Shown here: positions 1 to 6,735 of the stretch, piece by piece | How positions within the stretch are numbered: position 1 is the stretch's first letter | How the letters are laid out: every line of letters starts with the position of its first letter | From: JAAYAY01 sp964429355 | GTDB lineage: Bacteria; Planctomycetota; Planctomycetia; Pirellulales; Thermoguttaceae | NCBI GenBank assembly: GCA_964429355.1 | Contig: CAYSCH010000311.1 | Coordinates: forward strand, 1-11,523 | Direction of reading: 5' to 3' | DNA: 11,523 nt | Notes under the pieces: model-generated | What the model saw: only the letters and a program-made list of their open reading frames with translations | The model's database searches: none | What the model was told of the DNA's origin: nothing | Made by a program: the position numbers and the translations under genes

Positions 1-840
1 GCTTTTTCGGGCCGAACCAAGTATCGTCGTCGCTTCCGGACCGCGAACCACGCGATTGACAAAGTCGCCCGAATGCTCACCGGAGCTCCGGCGGCAGACG
101 GCATTCTCCAGCCAACCGGCCAGCGCGACGTCGACCGGCTCCGCCGAGGTGTTCTTGACCGTATATTGCATCACCGTTGCCGGCAGAGCCGAGTCGGCCG
201 CGTTGAGAGGAATGAACGGCGAAAAGGCCTCCAAGGTCACCGCGATCGGCAGGGACTTGTCTTCATAGTCGACCGTGGCCAGGGGATACTCCCCGCAGAA
301 GCGAACGGCGGAAAAGCCCTCGGCATTGAGCCGCCGAGTGACGGTCTTATCGCCGACTCGCACTCGCACGGCAATCCCCTGATCGACCGCTGCCGCCGGT
401 TCGGCCGGTTTGTCGGGGTAACCGTATCCGCCGGTGGGCAGATTGAACAGGTCCCAATGGGCGAGCTGGCCGTCGCCGGTGAGGTAGATCTGGCCGGTGC
501 AGATGCCGCCGACGGGCATGCCGATCGTTTCCAGATCGGTCCCGGTATAGACGGCCGACTCGCCTCGCTGGGTCAGGGCCGCCAGCCACTGGGCATCGAG
601 CTTTTTATCGGCCGGTACGAAATGGTCGACCACGTCTTTGGCCTCGAAGGGCCCGGCTATCGCGCGCGGCTTGCTGCCCGCGACCGAGGCGACCGCCGCG
701 GCTGCGCCGGCAATCTTGATGAATTGACGCCGTCCGATGGGCCGACCGGTACAGCAGCCTTTCAGCGCACGGCGATCTTGCCGGGTTATTTGTTCCAGGT
801 GGACAAGACGAGGATTGCTGTTTTCGTGACCATTGCGCAC
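1..840 (-). CDS. Tat-exported GH116 / GBA2-type glycosidase, N-terminal part (partial)
   Basis: I translated 280 residues from a GTG at 838-840; the frame stays open to the window edge, so the catalytic C-terminal part is missing. The start is set by a strong Shine-Dalgarno GGAGG (848-852) seven bases upstream. Residues 37-42 read RRQFIK, followed by an Ala/Val-rich hydrophobic stretch (43-54), a twin-arginine export signal after a long n-region. Residues 107-116 (GMPVGGICTG), followed by a GDGQLAHWDLFN stretch, match the N-terminal beta-sandwich domain of GBA2-type (GH116) beta-glucosidases and glucosylceramidases. Family knowledge predicts hydrolysis of beta-linked glucosides or xylosides outside the cytoplasm. 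The catalytic acid and nucleophile lie beyond the window, so activity cannot be judged. It stands apart from the redox operon by about 500 bases and is probably transcribed separately. Confidence 0.8.
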   Translation of the reverse strand, partial: MRNGHENSNPRLVHLEQITRQDRRALKGCCTGRPIGRRQFIKIAGAAAAVASVAGSKPRAIAGPFEAKDVVDHFVPADKKLDAQWLAALTQRGESAVYTGTDLETIGMPVGGICTGQIYLTGDGQLAHWDLFNLPTGGYGYPDKPAEPAAAVDQGIAVRVRVGDKTVTRRLNAEGFSAVRFCGEYPLATVDYEDKSLPIAVTLEAFSPFIPLNAADSALPATVMQYTVKNTSAEPVDVALAGWLENAVCRRSSGEHSGDFVNRVVRGPEATTILGSARKS

Positions 841-847
841 AGGATTG

Positions 848-852
848 CCTCC
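848..852 (-). promoter_or_regulatory. Ribosome binding site of the GH116-type gene
   Basis: On the minus strand GGAGG lies seven bases before the GTG at 840. This fixes the otherwise easily missed non-ATG start, and no ATG occurs in this frame before the Tat signal. Confidence 0.8.
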
Positions 853-1085
853 GATAGTGAGGGGCGGTTTGCTTCGAGGAGGGACTCCGCAGGATGCCGT
901 ATGTATAACCGACTGGATCGCTGGATGGTAGATCCGCCGGGCCCGGGCTGACAAGCTGGTGGGCAAAGCAGGGACGGAACGCGGGCGCGGGCGACCAGGG
1001 ACGCCGGTTGTAGAAACCACGCGTTCGCTACGCTCAGGGACGTGCCACGGGCGGGGTCGTGATGACTGAGAGTTTTGAGGACGCG

Positions 1086-1343
1086 CAGGCTAAAGCCTGT
1101 ACTCCAACCCGAGCGCGGGGCAAGCCCGCGCGGCTATCGTTGTGGTGGGGTGTCGGTGACGAGAGGAACGGAGCGCGGGGCAAGCCCACCGGGGGTATCG
1201 TTGTGGTGGCAGAGTGTTTGGAAGGGGCAGGCTGAAGCCTGTACTCCAAGCCGAGCGCGGGGCAAGCCCACNNNNNNNNNNCACGGGAATATCATGGGGG
1301 GCAGGCTAAAGCCTGTACTCCAACCAGGGGCTATCGCTGGAGG
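1086..1343. repeat. Cluster of palindromic intergenic repeats (blocks A, B, C)
   Basis: Three blocks recur in the same orientation. Block A, caggctaaagcctgtactcc, starts at 1086, 1228 (one base changed, ctgaag) and 1302, and begins with the inverted repeat CAGGCT-AA-AGCCTG. Block B, gagcgcggggcaagccc, starts at 1111, 1171 and 1253 and contains gcggg...cccgc pairing. Block C, ggctatcgttgtggtgg, starts at 1132, recurs near 1194, and in degraded form at 1329. The order is A-B-C, B-C, A-B-[N run], A-C. Spacing is irregular, which excludes a CRISPR array. The short stems and non-coding position resemble REP-type palindromes. Mobility or origin cannot be told from this window. Confidence 0.75.
1272..1281. 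other. Assembly gap (10 N)
   Basis: Ten undetermined bases directly follow the third copy of repeat block B. A break at this place is expected when an assembler cannot resolve near-identical repeats, so repeat copy number here is uncertain. Confidence 0.9.
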
Positions 1344-1345
1344 GA

Positions 1346-2122
1346 TTACGGCGGGTGGGGCAGCCGGCGAATCGTGGCCAGGAGGGCGTGAAGAATCGTG
1401 AGTGGGTGGGGGGGGCAGCCAGGGACGAAGACGTCGACAGGAACCACAGACGGGGCCCCATTGTGCGCTTCCGGATGATCGAGGTAGGGACCGCCGGAGA
1501 TGGCGCAGGCACCCACGGCAATCACGATTTTGGGTGAGGGGACGGCTGCGTAGGTCTTCTCGAGGGCGAGGCGCATGTTGGCCGTCACGGGACCTGTGAT
1601 CAACAGGCCGTCGGCGTGGCGAGGAGATGCAACAAACTGAATGCCAAAACGTCCGAGATCCCATCCGACCGTGCCGAGCACATTGGTGTCGGCCTCGCAG
1701 GCGTTGCATCCGCCGGCGCTGACCTGGCGGAGATGGAGCGATCGGCCGAGGATGCGATGGATAGCGCCGTCGAGCTGGACCGATGGGAGCGGAGAATTGT
1801 CGGTGACGACCAGAGCTTCGCGATCGGAGGAGGCCATGCGGAACTCGCGGGAGAACTGCACGGCTCCCGACGGGCAGGCACGGGCACACTCGCGGCAGAA
1901 CAGGCAACGGCCCGTGTCGAGCGACACCTGCCGCGCCGACGCATCCACGTGTACCGCCTCCGTCGGGCACGCCTGGGCACACTGGCGGCAATCTCGTTGG
2001 CACTTGCTGCTGTCGATCACCGGCAACCCGGCATAGTGCCGCGGCAATTCGGGCGGCGGCCCGTCCGGATAGGCCATGGTGCGGTAACGCTGCTGGAGTC
2101 TTGCCTTGATTACCTTGAGCAT
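1346..2122 (-). CDS. Fused two-cluster ferredoxin and NuoB/HyfI-like small subunit of an Ehr/Hyf-type complex
   Basis: A 258-residue protein starting at ATG 2122 with GGAG six bases upstream; 13 bases separate it from the large-subunit stop. Residues 41-52 (C-x3-C-x2-C-x3-CP) and 73-83 (C-x2-C-x2-C-x3-CP) are two [4Fe-4S] motifs as in HyfH/NuoI. Residues 137-258 are a NuoB/HyfI-like domain with all four cysteines expected for the proximal (N2-type) cluster: C139 and C142 (GGCNAC), C206 (VGACAISGG), C236 (PGCPPHP). In Hyf these domains are two separate proteins (HyfH, HyfI); here one chain carries three clusters, a continuous wire from a soluble donor to the large-subunit interface. It should sit on the cytoplasmic arm of the complex. 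A NuoI/NuoB-only role in complex I is unlikely given the neighbours. Confidence 0.88.
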   Translation of the reverse strand: MLKVIKARLQQRYRTMAYPDGPPPELPRHYAGLPVIDSSKCQRDCRQCAQACPTEAVHVDASARQVSLDTGRCLFCRECARACPSGAVQFSREFRMASSDREALVVTDNSPLPSVQLDGAIHRILGRSLHLRQVSAGGCNACEADTNVLGTVGWDLGRFGIQFVASPRHADGLLITGPVTANMRLALEKTYAAVPSPKIVIAVGACAISGGPYLDHPEAHNGAPSVVPVDVFVPGCPPHPLTILHALLATIRRLPHPP

Positions 2123-2135
2123 GCTCGTCTCCGCG

Positions 2136-3647
2136 TCACAGGTCGTGGCCGCAGTAGGAAAGGTTGAAGCTCTTGTTGCAGAGCGGGAAGTCGGAGATTT
2201 GCTGATTCCGCAGCGCCATCGCCAGGCCAAACCAGTTGTGGAACGACGGATCGACAATCTTGTACCAGTCGAGGCGCCCATCGACACCGGTCGACACGAG
2301 ATGGCAGATTTCCCCGCGCCATCCCTCGGCGAGCGTGACCGACATCCGTCGCGCCGCCAGCGGCCCGATCGGCGACCGGACCGGCCCCGGGGGCAAGGCT
2401 TCGAGTTGCTCCCGGATGAAGGCCAGCGACCGCTGGATCTCCAGCCAGCGCACGTACGCCCTGCCAAACACGTCTCCCGAATCCCAGGTCGAGACCGGAA
2501 TCTGGGCAAAACGGAAGATCCCAAATGGAAAGTCCTGACGGACGTCGCGGGGCATGCCGCAGGCTCGAGCTGCCAGGCCAACCAGCCCGATCTCGTTACA
2601 GACTTCGGCGGGCAGGGCGCCCGTCCGGTCGAACCGGGCCATGACCGAAGGACTTTCCCACAGCAGTTCGACGGCCACGCGCACGTCGTTGGCCACGAGC
2701 TTCGCTCGCCGGGTCAACTCCCGCACCGCCTCCTCGTCGAGATCGAAGGCCACGCCGCCGGGGCGGACAAGTCCGCGTCCAAAACGGTTCCCGCAGAGAA
2801 GGGCCGTCATGTTCAGAACATCGCCTCGGATTCTGCCGCAGTACGACATGGTTGGCAGGTAGCCGACATCGCCCGCCAGCGCGCCCAGGTCGCCTATGTG
2901 GTTGGCCACGCGTTCCAGCTCCAGCGCGATCCCGCGAATCACCTGGGCACGGGGGGCCACACGGCACTCGGCGAGCGATTCCAGGGCCCGGCAGCAGGCG
3001 ATCGCATGGCCGATCGACGTGTCGCCCGCCGCGGTCTCGACATAGTGCATCGTCCTTGCGCCCGGACCGCCGACCAGTGCCCTTTCGATGCCGCGGTGCT
3101 GATAGCCGAGCGAAATTTCCAGATGGTACACCGACTCACCCTGGCATTGAAAACGAAAATGACCTGGTTCGATAATCCCCGCGTGGACCGGCCCCACAGC
3201 CACTTCGTGGACCTCCTCGCCGGCCATGGCGAAGAAGTCGGTGACCCCACAGGTCACGGCCGCACCGTCGGTACCGGAAGTATTCCGCGCTCCCGAGAAA
3301 CGGATCGGCTTGAGCCACGGATGGCCGAGCGGCACGATACCGGTCTGCTCCCGGATCTCGCGTTCGAACCAGTGGGCCTGCGGGCACTCGGCGGTGATCG
3401 ACGGGTATTCCGTCCCGACCGGCGCCGACAGCACCTGCAGAACGCCCTCGGCATCAAAGGCCGTGACGGCAACCATTTCAAAGCCGCGTTGCCCCGAGGG
3501 CCGGGCCGAAAGCGCCGCAATCCTGGCCCCGCCGGCCACTGCTTCCAGCAGGGCCTGACGAAAGCGCTCGATATCGGCCAGGGCCGATTGCCCAACATCA
3601 AAGGCCTGGCCGTTGTGGACCGTCATACTTACGTCAGAAGACATCAT
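2136..3647 (-). CDS. NuoC-NuoD/HyfG-like large subunit without NiFe ligands (Ehr type)
   Basis: 503 residues. Residues 1 to about 150 form a NuoC-like domain (CPQAHWFEREIREQTGI, then GHPWLKP); about 150-503 form the NuoD/hydrogenase large-subunit domain (GPVHAGIIEPGHF, GYQHRGIERA). Catalytic group 4 hydrogenases carry an N-terminal RICGIC and a C-terminal DPCxxC motif. The corresponding places here read ETAAGDTSIGHA (204-215) and FNLSYCGHDL (494-503), so both CxxC pairs are missing, and the chain ends there with no cleavable maturation tail. This places it with energy-converting hydrogenase-related (Ehr) proteins and argues against hydrogen turnover. ATG 3647 overlaps the previous stop as ATGA; a second in-frame ATG at 3644 is better spaced from GGGAG (3652-3656). 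The catalytic partner or substrate is unknown. Confidence 0.88.
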   Translation of the reverse strand: MMSSDVSMTVHNGQAFDVGQSALADIERFRQALLEAVAGGARIAALSARPSGQRGFEMVAVTAFDAEGVLQVLSAPVGTEYPSITAECPQAHWFEREIREQTGIVPLGHPWLKPIRFSGARNTSGTDGAAVTCGVTDFFAMAGEEVHEVAVGPVHAGIIEPGHFRFQCQGESVYHLEISLGYQHRGIERALVGGPGARTMHYVETAAGDTSIGHAIACCRALESLAECRVAPRAQVIRGIALELERVANHIGDLGALAGDVGYLPTMSYCGRIRGDVLNMTALLCGNRFGRGLVRPGGVAFDLDEEAVRELTRRAKLVANDVRVAVELLWESPSVMARFDRTGALPAEVCNEIGLVGLAARACGMPRDVRQDFPFGIFRFAQIPVSTWDSGDVFGRAYVRWLEIQRSLAFIREQLEALPPGPVRSPIGPLAARRMSVTLAEGWRGEICHLVSTGVDGRLDWYKIVDPSFHNWFGLAMALRNQQISDFPLCNKSFNLSYCGHDL

Positions 3648-5167
3648 TCGGCTCCCAGGGCATTCGCTGCGTCGTGGAGAAGACGGCTGAGTTCCTGGGG
3701 AAGATAGAGCCCCAGCAGCGTTACCGCAAGTGCCAGCAGCACAGGCGGTAGCACCGACCAAAGCGGTTCCGATCGTGCAGCATGGCGCTGCGGCACGGCT
3801 GGACTGCCGGGCTCGCCGGCCGCGGGTGCCGGCGACTGCAGGTCGGCCGGCTTGCCGTAAACCATGGCGATCACGATTGCGGACATGCTGATGAGCACCG
3901 TTGCCAGGGCGAGCAGGTAGAAGACGGCCACGAGAATACGGCCGCCGTCGATCATGCCCTTGAGGATCACCAGTTCGCTCAGGAACGGCCCGAACGGCGG
4001 AGAACCGGTAATGGCCAGCATTCCCACCATCCACAGGAAGGCCGTCACCGGCAGCACGTGAAACAGCCCCCGGACCTCCTTGGTCGATTTTGTGTGGAAG
4101 TGGTGCAGGGTATTGCCGGCCACCATGAACAGCATGGCCTTGGTCAGCGAGTGGTTGACCGCATGCAGCAGGCTGCCAAAACCGCCGATACCGCCCACGC
4201 CTACCCCGAGAACGAGAATGCCCATGTGTTCGACGCTCGAATAGGCCAGGAGACGTTTGTAGTCGCCCTGCCGGATCACGAACACCGCGGCGAAAGCCAT
4301 CGACATCAGGCCGAACAGCACCAGCAAGTCGCGGCTGAACTCCCCCTCGCCGGCCTTGACCAGCAGGCTGTGGCCGCGCAGCACGGCCAGGAAGGCGCAG
4401 TTGAGCAGGACGCCCGACAGCAGGGCCGAGACCATCGACGGGGCCTCGCTGTGCGCGTCGGGAAGCCATGTATGCATGGGGGCCAGGCCCATCTTGGTTC
4501 CGTAGCCGATCAGCAGCAGCAGGAAGGCGGCCCGCAGCCAAAGGTGGTCGAGCTGGGCAGCATGCCCTTCCAGGCCGGCCACCGTCAGGTGGATCACCCC
4601 GCCAGGACACGCCTTGGCGGATACGGCCAGAAAGAAGTTCCCCAGCAGGGCCAGCGCGATACCCACCGAGCAGATCAGCAGGTACTTCCACGTTGCTTCC
4701 AGGGATCGTGGCTGGCGGTGGAAGTAGATCAGCGGCGCGCTGGCCAGGGTTGTGGCCTCCACAGCCACCCACATCAGTCCCCAGTGGTGGCTGATCACGA
4801 CGAGGGTCATGGCCGCAAAGAAGAGCAGCAGGCAGCCCGTGAAAACGGCTTCCGGATAGTTCACAAAACGGACCGCCTCGGGCGGATCCGATTCCGGCGG
4901 GTGCTTCTCTTGGGCCAGGTAGCCGACCGCGTACAGGGAAGTGACGAAGAAGATGGCACTGGTGATCGCCAGGAACAGCAGCGATGCGGCGTCGACGGCG
5001 ATCCAGCCCTCGAGCAAGGGAGCGGGGGGCTGCATCCATGCCGTCACGGTCAGTCCGACGTGCGCCGCCGCCGCCAATACGAGGATCGTCCGGCGGAGCC
5101 GGTTCCACGGAAGGGCGAAGCAAATGAGTGCAGCGATCGCCGGTACGGCGACCAGGAGGCCAAGCAT
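3644..5167 (-). CDS. hyfF: HyfF-like antiporter-type membrane subunit (NuoL/M/N family)
   Basis: 507 residues, close to HyfF of E. coli, hydrophobic throughout with many predicted membrane helices. The proton-conducting transporter family signature is clear: E137 (MWVAVEATTL), K225 (GYGTKMGLAPMHTWLPDAHS), K304 (GDYKRLLAYSSVEHMGI) and K343 (NHSLTKAMLF) match the charged residues that line the proton path in NuoL/M/N-type subunits. It is therefore predicted to translocate protons or sodium across the cytoplasmic membrane, driven by the soluble redox arm. A hydrophilic Pro/Ala-rich loop (about 439-468) precedes a final helix. ATG 5167 lies four bases after the HyfE-like stop, with AAGGA about eight bases upstream; the stop overlaps the start of the large subunit, implying coupled translation. 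No key residue seems to be lost. Confidence 0.9.
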   Translation of the reverse strand: MLGLLVAVPAIAALICFALPWNRLRRTILVLAAAAHVGLTVTAWMQPPAPLLEGWIAVDAASLLFLAITSAIFFVTSLYAVGYLAQEKHPPESDPPEAVRFVNYPEAVFTGCLLLFFAAMTLVVISHHWGLMWVAVEATTLASAPLIYFHRQPRSLEATWKYLLICSVGIALALLGNFFLAVSAKACPGGVIHLTVAGLEGHAAQLDHLWLRAAFLLLLIGYGTKMGLAPMHTWLPDAHSEAPSMVSALLSGVLLNCAFLAVLRGHSLLVKAGEGEFSRDLLVLFGLMSMAFAAVFVIRQGDYKRLLAYSSVEHMGILVLGVGVGGIGGFGSLLHAVNHSLTKAMLFMVAGNTLHHFHTKSTKEVRGLFHVLPVTAFLWMVGMLAITGSPPFGPFLSELVILKGMIDGGRILVAVFYLLALATVLISMSAIVIAMVYGKPADLQSPAPAAGEPGSPAVPQRHAARSEPLWSVLPPVLLALAVTLLGLYLPQELSRLLHDAANALGAE

Positions 5168-5171
5168 GGGA

Positions 5172-5813
5172 CTATTCCTTCAAGGAATCCAGTTCGTCGG
5201 TTTCGATCGTGTCGAACTCTCGACTCAGGCGGTAGATCGTGATTCCCATCACAAACACGGCAACGAACACGTCGAGAAGCACACCCATCTCGACAAGCAG
5301 CGGCTCCTCGATCGCGAACGCCCAGCCGAACACGTAGATGCCGTTCTCCAGGCAGAGGTAGCCGATGACCTGCATGACGGCCGTGTTGCGGCTGACAATC
5401 AGCAGAAACCCGCAGAAAATGGTGAAGATCGCGACCGGAATCAGCAGCGGAGTGACGTGCAGCATCGTCTGGGGCAGGCTCCGGGATATGTGCATGGCCA
5501 GACCCCAGAGCACGATGCCCAGCAGGAGTGAGGTGGTGAACCCGATCAGGGGTTGCACTTCGTAGCGGACGTTGGCCTCCCGCGCAGCACGGCGCAGCAT
5601 GGCCGGCAATACCAGCGCCTTGACGATCATGCTCAGCGCGGCAACACCGGCCAGCCGAAACGTGATCGTCGGGGAGCAGAGCAGCGGCAGGAGTCCCAGC
5701 AGGATCCCCTGGAAGGCGACGGCCTGGATGCAGGCCCGGAGCCGACTGGAGCCGAGCAGCCAGAGGCTGGTCAAGATCAGCAACACCAGCAGTATGTCGA
5801 GCCAAAGTGCCAC
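5172..5813 (-). CDS. hyfE: HyfE-like membrane subunit (NuoK-related)
   Basis: 213 residues, almost the length of E. coli HyfE, with about six to seven hydrophobic segments. The C-terminal half contains buried acidic residues typical of NuoK-like subunits (YLCLENGIYVFG and LLVEMGVLLDVFVAV) and ends in a short acidic tail (DTIETDELDSLKE). In the complex this subunit links the NuoH-like membrane anchor to the antiporter subunits and contributes to the ion path. Translation begins at GTG 5813, four bases after the HyfC-like stop, with AGGTGA just upstream. The order C-E-F is the one seen in hyf operons. Confidence 0.87.
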   Translation of the reverse strand: MALWLDILLVLLILTSLWLLGSSRLRACIQAVAFQGILLGLLPLLCSPTITFRLAGVAALSMIVKALVLPAMLRRAAREANVRYEVQPLIGFTTSLLLGIVLWGLAMHISRSLPQTMLHVTPLLIPVAIFTIFCGFLLIVSRNTAVMQVIGYLCLENGIYVFGWAFAIEEPLLVEMGVLLDVFVAVFVMGITIYRLSREFDTIETDELDSLKE

Positions 5814-5817
5814 GGTC

Positions 5818-6735
5818 TCACCTGATCACGAGAAAGAGAGCCACGATGGAGAGAATGGAGGCGGCAATCAGGAACTGGGGCACGCGAACCAGCCGCAGAC
5901 GGGCCATACTCGACTCGACGATGCCGACGAGCACGGCGACCAGCCCCAACCCCAACAATCCCACAAGCAGGTCCAGCCAGATCGATCCGGATCGCAGCGG
6001 CACCGCCACACCCAGCAGCAAGCTGCCCAGGAGCCACATCTTCAGTTCCGCGCCGTATTGAATCAGGGCCAAATCGGGGCCGCTGTGATCGAGAACCATC
6101 ACCTCGTGGATCATGGTCAGTTCGAGGTGCGTGTTCGGGTCATCGACGGGGATGCGGGCATTCTCAGCCAGGAAGACGACGAACAACGCGCCGGTGATCA
6201 GGAAGATGGCAGGCCCCGCGGTCGTCGCCAGGACTCCGTAGTCGACCGCCGCGTAGATTGCCGACAGAGACGCCGAATGCGACATGGCCGCCAGCGCTAT
6301 CAGCGACAGGAGCAAGGCCGGTTCTGCGAGGGCAGAGAACAGCACCTCGCGGCTCGCCCCCATCCCTTCGAAGCTCGAGCCGGTATCGAGGGCCGCCGAA
6401 ACGAGGAAGAAACGGGCAACACCCAGCAGGTAGGCCACCAGCAGGAAATCACCGGGAAACGACACCAGGGCCGGCGCGCCGCCGATGGGCACCATCACGA
6501 GGGCCAGACCCGTGGCCGCGATGCCAACGATCGGGCCGGCGACGAACAGACGCGTGGTGGTGCGACTGTAAACCGTCCCCTTCTGCACGAGCTTCCAGAG
6601 GTCGCGGTACGGCTGGAGCCAGGGCCGGCCGCGACGGCCGGCGTAGACGGCCTTGGTGCGGTTGATGATGCTCTGTAGGAAGGGAGCCAGAGCCATTGCC
6701 AGCACGATCTGGACGATACCCGATAATGCCAACAT
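5818..6735 (-). CDS. hyfC: HyfC-like membrane anchor (NuoH family)
   Basis: 305 residues, about eight hydrophobic segments. Diagnostic NuoH/HycD/HyfC features are GRRGRPWLQPYRDLWKL near the N-terminus and AENARIPVDDPNTHLELTMI followed by HEVMVLDHSGPDLAL in the C-terminal half, with the conserved acidic loop residues present. This subunit anchors the soluble arm to the membrane and couples electron transfer to ion movement. The reading frame begins GTG-ATG. I chose the ATG at 6735 because AGGG lies six bases upstream, against only three for the GTG at 6738; with the ATG, start and preceding HyfB-like stop share one base (TGATG). The intact acidic loop supports a functional coupling element even though the partner large subunit has lost its NiFe site. 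Confidence 0.9.
   Translation of the reverse strand: MLALSGIVQIVLAMALAPFLQSIINRTKAVYAGRRGRPWLQPYRDLWKLVQKGTVYSRTTTRLFVAGPIVGIAATGLALVMVPIGGAPALVSFPGDFLLVAYLLGVARFFLVSAALDTGSSFEGMGASREVLFSALAEPALLLSLIALAAMSHSASLSAIYAAVDYGVLATTAGPAIFLITGALFVVFLAENARIPVDDPNTHLELTMIHEVMVLDHSGPDLALIQYGAELKMWLLGSLLLGVAVPLRSGSIWLDLLVGLLGLGLVAVLVGIVESSMARLRLVRVPQFLIAASILSIVALFLVIR

Larger units (their letters stand above)
841..1345. other. Gene-free intergenic region with repeats
   Basis: About 500 bases separate the end of the redox operon from the GH116-type start. I see no credible gene: the open frames across it are low-complexity Pro/Arg/Ala-rich readings of repeats and of an N run. The right half (1086-1343) is made of short repeated blocks, described separately. 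The left half (853-1085) holds GC-rich sequence including gcgttcgctacgctcaggg near 1021. The promoter for the GH116 gene should lie here. A TTATAC near 903-908 could be a -10 box, but I see no matching -35. No T-tailed hairpin terminator is visible after 1346. Confidence 0.6.

Noticed and set aside
73..951. Long plus-strand open frame opposite the GH116-type gene
   Set aside because: Its translation is Arg/Gly-rich with no family signature, while the opposite strand gives a Tat signal and a clear GH116 N-terminal motif with a good ribosome binding site.
1086..1343. CRISPR array
   Set aside because: Repeat blocks are unevenly spaced and in mixed order, with no uniform spacers and no cas genes nearby.
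1075..1401. Small coding gene within the intergenic repeats
   Set aside because: The frame runs through the N run and repeated blocks, giving repeated low-complexity peptide with no ribosome binding site or family match.
2136..3647. Catalytic [NiFe] hydrogenase or formate hydrogenlyase large subunit
   Set aside because: Both CxxC ligand pairs and the C-terminal processing tail are absent.
2106..3707. 533-codon plus-strand open frame over the large subunit
   Set aside because: It is an antisense shadow of a high-GC gene; the minus strand shows conserved NuoC and NuoD motifs.
3782..5242. 486-codon plus-strand open frame over the HyfF-like gene
   Set aside because: It is a His/Gln/Arg-rich antisense reading; the minus strand encodes a textbook antiporter-type membrane protein.
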